From an uncultured Ruminococcus sp. (GTDB lineage: Bacteria; Bacillota; Clostridia; Oscillospirales; Acutalibacteraceae), in contig CACXMR010000049.1 of assembly GCA_902768825.1 (NCBI GenBank), forward strand, positions 1-35,727: a stretch of 35,727 nucleotides of DNA, in the 5' to 3' direction. Each line of letters starts with the position of its first letter. The stretch's first letter is position 1. This document shows positions 26,801 through 35,727 of this stretch, piece by piece. The notes under the pieces were generated by a model. That model had not been told where the DNA came from and did not search any database. It worked only from the letters and a program-made list of their open reading frames with translations. The position numbers and the translations under genes are program-made.

Positions 26801-29800
26801 ATAAACAATATTACAGGTGGCAGCGGAGCAAGCGTCACCACGAATGTAGATAGTGTAAACAATAATGTCAGCTTTACTATCACTGCCGGCAGCAATGACA
26901 AGTATTTTTCTGGCAACGAACCCAGCATAGCATCTACATCAAAGACGACCTACTCAAAGGGCACCTCCGAGATCTGGAGAGACCTTTATATCCGCAATAT
27001 CTTTGAGGGCAAGGAGATATACATCGAAAAGCTCTGGGATGACGGCAATAACAAGGACGGTCTCAGACCGGAGGTACTCAAGGTCACTCTCCATGAAAAG
27101 TTTGACGGCTGTGTGGGTGAAGGCCAGAATGCACCCCCTGCTGTAAATCTTGACAAGGAGCTGAAAAGTGAAGAGAACTGGGGAAGAAGAGTGCTGCTGC
27201 CCAGGTACTACTATAATGGTATGTCACCGACCAACAACGTGCTCCTGAGCGTTAGTGAGAATCTGACCAACTCACAGCTCTACTACTATTCCACCACTGA
27301 TACCACAAAGCTTTCGGATGTAGGCTATGCACAATCCGACAGCGGATATATCACAGGTAGCTCCGAAAACAAGCGCTACACTCCATCGGATTTCTCCGGA
27401 GAGAACGGCAATTCCCACCTTGGTACCGGCGAGGAAAACCTTTACGGCATTTATCTTGAGAACCACAAGGACTATATAAACAGCAGACTTACCTTTACTA
27501 AGCAGTGGGATGACAATAACGACAAGCTCGGTCTGCGCCCCGATGCTGTCTATATCAAGACCATCAGAAGGACAAAGGGCTCTGTCATCACAGACGAAAA
27601 CGGAAACTTTGAGATAGACCCGGATGTGGTTGACGTATCACAGTCGGCGCTGATCCAGGGTTTGCCGGCTGACGACGGACACGGACATTCCTACAGGTAT
27701 TTCTTTGATCCTGAGCTAAAGTTTACTTCCGTTAAGAAGCAGGTCGACAACCAATCAACCATTGACATGACTGTTGACCTCAGTTCTGTAACCGACAAGA
27801 CTACCTTCACCCTAAGAAGGAGCACAGATATCTACAGCGATCACACCTTTGAACAGACAGACGGTGTATTCAACATTGGAAATGAATATTCCATAAACGG
27901 CATTATCTCCGTCAGAATAAGAGACCTGCCTGTATCCGTGGGAGGAGTTAACTACACCTACAGAGTGGTTGCCCCTGACGGCGGTGAACTGGACAAGGTG
28001 GCTATGACGCATATATCCACATCAGAGAACACCAAGGATATTGTGGTATATGGAGTCGTAGTGCAGTCAGAGGGCCTTTCCTTCAGACTTCAGCGCTACC
28101 CGACATACAGCTATGTGACAGGTCTGAGTGCCTCTGTGGAAACCAATTCTACTCCAGCGGAGATAAACCAGAACGGTGAACTTTTCAGTATTGCCGGAAG
28201 CTATGCTATAGACAACAGAATAACCTTTACTATAACAGGTCAGCTGAATGAGGATGATGAATATTCAGTGGAGCTTGCAGGTGACAACACCGACGCTAAC
28301 TGGGGTGCCGTAACTGTCACTGAAACAGTAGAGAATGGTGTCAAGAGCCTTCTGGTGACGGCTGACTTCATCGGAGAAGGTGGTGCTGCGTCTGCACCCC
28401 CGCTGCAGGTTAAGGTGCAAACGTCATCCTACGGAGATGTGACTAAAAAAACAGACGGTGTGACAGCAATAACAGCAGAGACTTATTTCAACTCATCCAT
28501 ACCGCAAACCTATAGCTCTGACCTGACAGGTTTATATAAGATACCCGCAGACGACAAGATCGACGGAGTTTACGCCTTCAAGCTTGAGGGATTACAGCCC
28601 GGTACATACAAGTTAGTCAACCGTGTCGAAGCAGATATTCCTGCAAACCTTACCTATTCAAACAAGATGAACGGTACTGTGGATATTGCCGTCAAGGTCA
28701 GCGGTATCTCTGAGGATCTGGAGTTTAAGATTCAGAAGCAGAATGAAAATGAGTTTTCTGACTATAATGGAACTGTAAAAGTCGGTAAGTATTCACAGGA
28801 GAATGTGAGATATGACAGCCGCGGCGCTCTGGTGAGAGTAGAATACTTCCCCAAGGACAACAGCACTGAGGATGTTATCACTGACAACTACGGCAACCGT
28901 ATAGGCTACGGCGATAAGGAGTATAGCCACAATAGCGGCACCTTTACCATACCGAAGGAAGACGCCTTTGACGGCAAGATATCAGTCCTCGTCAAGGGTC
29001 TGCCCACAGGCAAGTATAGCTATTCTGTTCCTGCGGGTGCTACTGCGACAGCTCGTAAATCAAGCGACAGCACAGAGGATCTCCTGGTGACAACTGATGT
29101 CACAACTACTGCTTTGGTATTTACGGTAACCTCAACTGAAAATATTTCCGGCGTCAAGGCAGTGCGCTTCTTTATGGCGGACGAAAAGGGCATAGTCAAG
29201 CTCCCTGCAGATGCGGACGTTACGGCGGTGTCCGATAACCTTGCCTACGGCGTGAGCCTGCCCGTTACCAAAACGGTGGGAGAGCAAGTGGTAACAACTC
29301 AGCCCTCTGAGAGCTTTGACGGCCTCTGGGAGCAATACTACTACACCGTTGTGGAGTGCGATAAAAACGGCGTGGACAATCAGTCCTCCCTGAGCTATTT
29401 GCAGAGTGTGGACGACTCGTCGGCAGAGGAAATCACCGCAAAGAAGCTCACCTTTGAGCTTGACACAAGCTCATATCACCCAGAAAATGAGGAGCCGAGA
29501 AAATATCTGAACATAAAGATAGTTCAGACAGACGGGGCAAACGAGAAAACCGTACTCAAGGATGTAAACGGCGAAGCTATCAAGGTCACTCTCACAAGCA
29601 TTGACGAAAACGGCGAAGAACTTGACACAAGAGAGTATTATGCAAGTAACGATCCCAACGCTATCCCAAAGGAGGGCGTTATCGTAATCCCTGTTCCCGT
29701 CTACTGCGACAGGATAAGGTGTGTTGTGGACGGCCTGCCCTATGGTCTGAGAAATGCCACAAACACCGGCTGGGAAAATGTGTATACCTATTCCGTACAG

Positions 29801-32800
29801 CGAAGCAAGGCAACAGGTGCCACTCATGCTTCCGGACTGCCGCTTATGTCACTTACCTCAGAATCAGGTACACTCAGCGACTGGACCCTTGGCAGCACCA
29901 CTATAACAAACGCTCTTCTCACTGAGGACTCCATGCTTGTAAAATCTCAGGTGAGCTTCTCTTATGAGAAGACATGGGATAAAGAATCCAAAAACCACGG
30001 CCTCAGACCCCAAAAGGCTGCGTTCCAGCTCTACAGATACTACTATGCTAATCAGGTAGAGAATAATATCCACCAGGATGTCAAAGTAGATGAGCCTGTG
30101 CAGGTGGATGGTCAGGATTACATTTTGATGGATGTTACAGGAGACGAGCTGAATAAGACCATATCCGGACTGCCCTCAGGAGTGTGGGTGAATGCAGAGG
30201 TCATCGGAGCAGATCAGGGTGCAGTGTGGAGACCCTACACCTACTATCTGAAGGAGTATTCTGTCAACGGTGACCAGGTTGATACAAGTACAGTAAAGAG
30301 CTACAACAACCTGTATCAGGGTGAGTATATCTACGATCCTGACAAGCCCTTTGTGCTTACAAACGGCCAGTTTACTTACGGCGACCTCAACCAGGGGCTC
30401 AAGAACAAGCCCCTTACGACAAAACACGAGGTCGATGTTATCTGGGAGGACGAGAATAACATCTACAGGAGCCGTGACAAGTATACCATCCAGCTCCAGC
30501 GAAAGACCACCAGCACCGATTGGGAGGCTGTGGATCTCAGTAAAGTGACCCTTACCTCCGTACACCTGTCAGAGGTGACGGTGGATGGTGAGACCCTTAC
30601 CAAGAAGATATTCAGAAAGGTCAATATCCCTTCATCTGGTCCTGTGACAACCTACAGAGTGCCTTATAACCCTGACCAGCCCGACAGACGACTCAATTTC
30701 TGTTTTGACGGTCTGCCGTTATATGACGACAGTGGTCTTGAGTATAGCTATAGGGTTGTGGAGACGGCTATTGCGCCCAATGACGTGAGCGAAGAGATGG
30801 TCTATCTTTTCCATGTGCCGGGCACTGAGTCTCAAGACGCAGAAAACTCCTACGTGCGTTCCATCCGCAGGGGCACCAAAAACTATTATGTAGACTATGC
30901 CGGTACTCTCTATGACGGAAAGCTGAGATATGAATATACCGCTGATGACGGCACTACATATCAGCTCAGCGAGATGTCAAAGGACGCCCAGGGCTACACT
31001 CAGTCTACCATCATCAATTCCCTGACAGGTGATATCGTTTCATTCACTAACTTCGAGACAGCAAAGGTCTGGAACGATGAAGACAACCTCTACGGCAAGC
31101 GTCCGGAGAGCATCATCTTTACCCTCAAAAGAACAAAGACTACACCTGAGGGTGTTACCAGCTATGATACGGATTTTGCGTCTCCGAAGGTCGGCACGGC
31201 TATCAACAACTGGGTCGTTAAGTGGAGCAACTGTGCAGCCTTTGACAACAAGGGCAACTCCTACAGCTATTATGTAGAGGAGGAGAGCATAGAATGTTAC
31301 ACCTCATCAGAGAAAACCACCGAACAACCCAATACCAAGCGCTATACCTTTACCAACTCTTACAATCCTCCCCTGAGGTCAGTTACGGCCTATAAGGATT
31401 GGGAGGACATGAGCAATAAATACCGCTTCAGACAGAGCAGCATACAGTTCCAGCTCTACTGCAAGTACGATGTTTATGCCAAAAATGTCCAGATGGACGA
31501 GCATGATGAAGTGATCGGTGTTACCTACACCAAGGCGGACGAGAGCTATGACGGTCCGGCTAAAGATAATGCTTCTCTTGTAAAGGATTATCTGACAAGC
31601 GACACAATTACCCTTGACGCATCAAAGAAGGACGGCACTGACAATAACACCTGGAAGATCACTTTTGATGATCTCCCGGCTTATGTCAACACCTGCTCTG
31701 ACGGACGCTATGGAGGCGTTGCATCCAAGGTTACCTATTACATCAAAGAAATCGTCAACGGTCAGACAGTAGCGGTATATCACTGTGCCGACAACTCTGA
31801 CAGCTGCACCTCGGATGATATCACCCTTGACCTCTACGCCAAGAAGGGCAATGCAAATGCCGCTAAAGATGATCATTCCGATAATTGTATTGAGCTTGAC
31901 AAGAAGAATTTTGTCTATGACGGCACGGCATATGCCCTGATTGAAAACCTTCCCAGAGAAGACGTCTACGGCAATGAATATGAGTATTATGGCAAGGAGC
32001 TTGACAATAACGGCAATGTAATAAGCAACTCCAAGCTGAAGATCGAGGAGAGCACCTTCCACGACAATACCAAGGATACTCTGATACCGGATGTGACAGA
32101 CAGTACCCCGAAGGTATATTTCAGGATAACACGTCAGGCGCTGATCCATTCTGAAGATGAATCCATTCCCGATGAATACACTGCAAAGGAGATAGTCACT
32201 ACCGATAAAAACGGTGCAAGGCTTATTTTCACTCAGGCGAGCAAGAACTATTCAGCCGACCTGAACGGAGTATTCTCAATACCGAGATACAACGAGATGA
32301 ACGGCAATAACAGCACCTGTCTGAATGCCGTATCTGCGGCCCTTCCTGCAGTTGATGGAGAAGGCAAGACTTACATCTATACGGTGGAGGAGTGCGATGC
32401 TGACGGTGATGCTATAGCCGTAAATGACGCCGATAAGCTGATTGCGGACATCAACAGCGGCAATGGTGTTACTGTCACCGTCACAAAACCGCTGTATTAC
32501 GGAGCATATCTTGTTCTGTCCAAGGAATTGCCTAAGGTTTATTTCAAGATAATGCGAAAGGCTGAGATTACTCCCGCAGATGGTGAAACTCCTGCAGTCT
32601 ACAGTGAGGAGCAGATTGTCAAGAGGGACGACACGGATAAGACTTTACTGGCAGTTACTCAGAACGAGGTCAGCTACACAGCTGACAGCAACGGCATATT
32701 TACCCTGCCGAGATATTACGGCGATGACACCTGCCTTACAGCGGTCTCCGAAAAGCTTCCCGAAAAGGATGCTTCCGGACGTAGGTATGTATATTCCGTT

Positions 32801-35727
32801 GTGGAATGCGATGTCAACGGCAACCCATTGACGGTAGGTACTAACGACAAAATGACTGTAACACCCTCCGCACCAAGCGGCGGAAGCCTTACTCTGGATA
32901 TCTCAAAGCCTCTTGGCACAGAGGATCCCAATGTTCACTTCCAGCTTTTCCGAAAGACAAAGACTGTGGATGAGCATGGTGATGTCCATTATGTGACTGA
33001 CGATAGACCTCTCGGTGAGTTTATTTATGAGAAGGGACTATATGCAAAGAAGAGTGTTGAGACCTTCTCAATAAACGAAAGCGATGTCATTTCTGTCCCG
33101 AAATCACTTGCCGCCAACGATGAAACCAACGGCGACAAGCTCATCTTCCAGGTGCCTGGTGTGCCGAAGAATGATGATGAAAACCATGCTTACACCTACA
33201 CCATCGAGGAGACTCCTGGAGCAAGCGATGGTGCGCTGACCTTTACTCAGGATGGTGGTGGCGATGATACCTATGTGCTGAATGTCACAAAGGTGCTCCC
33301 GAGACAATACTTCAAACTTCTCCGACAGACCTATATCGGAGAACAACTGACCGATCAAGCAATAACCCTTATGGATATCGAAGACCCGTATAACTCGGCC
33401 AACAGATATACCCTAAAGATATACGCAAAGAACATGGGCTTTGAGGCGAATACGAGCAACGGTGTTATGGCAGTACCTCAGTCCTGCGTGACAGGTGAAA
33501 ACCTTCAGGTTGAGATATACGACCTCCCCAAGGGCAAAACTGTCAGGGATGGCGATGACGAAATAATCTATACCTACAAGTACTGCATACAGGCCTGCGA
33601 TGAGAACGGCGACAATGCAGTGGGTACCGACTTTGTCGTGCCCAACGGAGATGATCCGGATACAGGTTATGTCACGGCAACCAAGGCGCTTGCACCGAAT
33701 GTCTCCTTCAAGGTAAAGAGAAGTATAGAAGACGGTGAACCGGAGGTCGTAAAGAGCATCGTCTTAGGCTCTGCTTCCCTCGACACAAAGGTGACATCCC
33801 TTATAGTGGACACAAAACCCCTTGAGGGACAGGGTGTCCTGAGAGGTACCGGAAACAACAGTCTTTCCATTACCAACACTCTTGAGACAAGGGATATCCT
33901 TGTGACCAAGGATTGGAACGACAATTACTACGGCAAGACTCCGGAAGATGACGATACCGACCCCACATCTGACCTCAGCAAGAAGCTCCATTATCAGACC
34001 GCCATCAAGCTTGAAAGCAATCTGCTCTATACAGGTGAGAATGTCACCTATGAGGAGACAAAGTATCTTTCAAGTGAGGATTCCGACAAGGATCTCGGAG
34101 TTGTGTTCCGTGACCTGCCTATCTACACATGTGTTGCGGCAGAAAATAATGATGAATACGAGACTCAGGTTATCGACTACAAGGTGACGGAGTATAAGGA
34201 CAACAGATATGATTCCGAGGCCGGAGAGTATACCACCCACGATCAGGCTGCCGGCAGCGATCTTGCAAAGGCCGGAGAGGGAAGCTGGATAGACTATTAC
34301 ACCGGTGATCCTGAGGATGCAGGTGATGATTTTGAGCAGCTCAAAGACAAATTGCCAAGCACAGACCCCGACTATAATTCAAGCAAGGCAGCCTATTACA
34401 ACAGCTACGGTTATGAAGGCACCGCAGATAAATACCAAAAGACAGTAACTCTCGGTGAGGGTCAGGCTGCAAAGGAATACACCTTCCTTACCCGTATGCA
34501 CATCACTGACGAGCTGCCCCTTACAGCCGTTGAGGTTAAGAAGCACTGGCTTGACAACAATAATGAGTTTGCACTCAGACCCTCCGGTGTCAATGACAAG
34601 AACAGAAATGAGTCTCAGGAGGACTGCATAGACCTGACACTCTCAAGAGGAGTCGTGCCCACGACCCAGGGAGCGGATATCACATGGACGGATGTTGTTC
34701 CTCCATCGGACGAGGAAACACAGTCCGGCAACGAAACCGGCGGCGAATCCGGCGGCGAAACTGGTGGCGAAACCGGCGGCGAAACTGGTGGCGACTCAGA
34801 CGATGATGACGAGCATATCACAGAATGGTATGTAACTGAGGCGGAAATTCCTGAGCAGAACTATGGCTCAGACAACAATGACTGGAGCTACACCTACTGC
34901 AAGCTGCTGAAATATGACGACACCAACACAGCTTACTGCTTCAAGATCACAGAGGACAGGGTGACAGCCTACGAAGCTCCTCAGTACTGCGAAGCTGGCA
35001 ACTATGATGATGAAGATCCCGTTGAACCGGACAATAGCAAGCAGACTGTCACAAGCGTCGAAACACTTTCTGATGATGAGGGTGAATGGGACGGCCTGAC
35101 ACCGCTTGAAGACACAATGGACATCACCAACAAGCTTGACACCCGTGATATCAAGGTATACAAGCACTGGGACGACCAGAACAACAAGTACCACACAAGG
35201 TATCAGGTGGATGTGACCCTTAGCAGTGATGCCGCCAATAATGGCGCAAACAACAGCGGAAGTACCGTCAGAAACGCCAGCGGCAAGTACAAGGAGACTC
35301 AGACCATAGACGTGCAGACACCCAGCGAAAGCAATGCAAAGTACGTAACCTTTGAGGACCTGCCCAAATACGACAAGGCCGGAAAGGTGATCGTATATAA
35401 TGTGCAGGAGGACGCACACGGAGTCAGCACTGACAATTATGATACCTTCTCACTGCCTGTGGAATGTGTCACATCAACGACATCGGGCACAGATACCGTA
35501 TATACTGCGATATTCAGTCTTGATGACCTTCCGGCTGCCGACGAAAACGATAACTCCTATTACTACAGGATAGTGGATGCTGTAGATGGCTCTGTCCTTG
35601 TCTGGGACGCTAAGAGTGACACCACTGCCGACGAATATATGTCCGGCACTGAGACAGAGGGCAAAAAGAGATTTATAGTTAAGATCAAGCCTGTATCGGG
35701 TTCGGTAACACTGAAGCTCCAGAGAAC
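20750..35727 (+). CDS. Giant Cna_B-type surface protein, continuation (3' end outside window)
   Basis: An uninterrupted frame of 4,992 codons, open at the window end, continuing the protein that starts at 17217; joined, the product exceeds 6,170 residues. It is built from Cna_B-like domains, which stack into stalks and often form internal Lys-Asn isopeptide bonds. Their K-x-W first strands occur near 22635, 23470, 23996, 25210, 27025, 27497, 29967, 30430, 31057, 31393, 33907, 34537 and 35159, often with RP-x-x-V and later G-L-P-x-Y-D and Y-x-Y-x-V-x-E strands (for example WSYTFSGLDKYD). Between them recur modules with an F-K/R-x-x-R strand (24640, 32535, 33301). A Gly-Glu-Thr repeat lies at 34733. 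No catalytic domain was recognised. It has no start of its own with a ribosome binding site. Likely an adhesin; the anchor, possibly LPxTG, would be downstream. Confidence 0.85.
34733..34798 (+). repeat. 12-bp coding minisatellite (E-T/S-G-G repeat)
   Basis: Five and a half tandem 12-base units of the type GAAACYGGYGGC encode E-T/S-G-G five times and then an acidic D-S-D-D-D-D stretch. It is a flexible linker inside a Cna_B-like domain region. The unit length keeps the frame when copies are gained or lost, so length variation between strains is expected. Confidence 0.85.

Overview
The window looks like a chromosome segment of a Gram-positive anaerobe of the Clostridia, most likely Oscillospiraceae/Ruminococcus-like. 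The clues are GGAGG-type ribosome binding sites, sigma-A promoters, an iron-dependent alcohol dehydrogenase, a GH36 alpha-galactosidase, an HD-GYP protein and a giant secreted protein with Cna_B-type domains. The assignment is inferred from gene content only. No rRNA, tRNA, CRISPR array, insertion sequence or prophage was seen.

Left part (1-4239). The window opens in the 3' end of an extracellular-type protein with a Hint (hedgehog/intein) domain, followed by a bidirectional terminator. Three minus-strand genes follow, each with its own promoter: a small ribbon-helix-helix-like protein with a palindrome over its own transcription start, a membrane HD-GYP cyclic-di-GMP phosphodiesterase, and a CPBP intramembrane protease. 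The last two are each followed by an intrinsic terminator.

Centre (4329-12956). A strong promoter drives a plus-strand run of three closely spaced genes. They are a 1,925-residue protein (transglutaminase-like + DUF4011 + superfamily 1 helicase + a decayed-looking nuclease fold), an iron alcohol dehydrogenase and an aldehyde dehydrogenase whose TTG start overlaps the preceding stop. A terminator ends the run. The pairing of helicase and redox enzymes in one apparent operon is unexpected.

Galactose region (13017-16956). A near-consensus promoter precedes a GH36 alpha-galactosidase. Its stop codon lies inside a 129-bp tandem repeat. A second pair of repeats follows, then a galactokinase gene broken by an internal deletion and frameshift. 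Together these suggest that alpha-galactoside hydrolysis is kept while the local galactose phosphorylation step is lost.

Right part (17217 to the end). Over 18.5 kb encode a giant secreted surface protein with about 17 Cna_B-like K-x-W strands, interleaved with another recurring module carrying an F-K/R-x-x-R strand. The frame changes once, by -1, exactly at a U UUA AAA heptamer at 20744-20750. If the frames are joined, the product exceeds 6,170 residues and runs out of the window. If not, a secreted 1,207-residue fragment is made. The junction could be programmed frameshifting, a mutation or an assembly error. It and the giant repeat protein are the most interesting points here.
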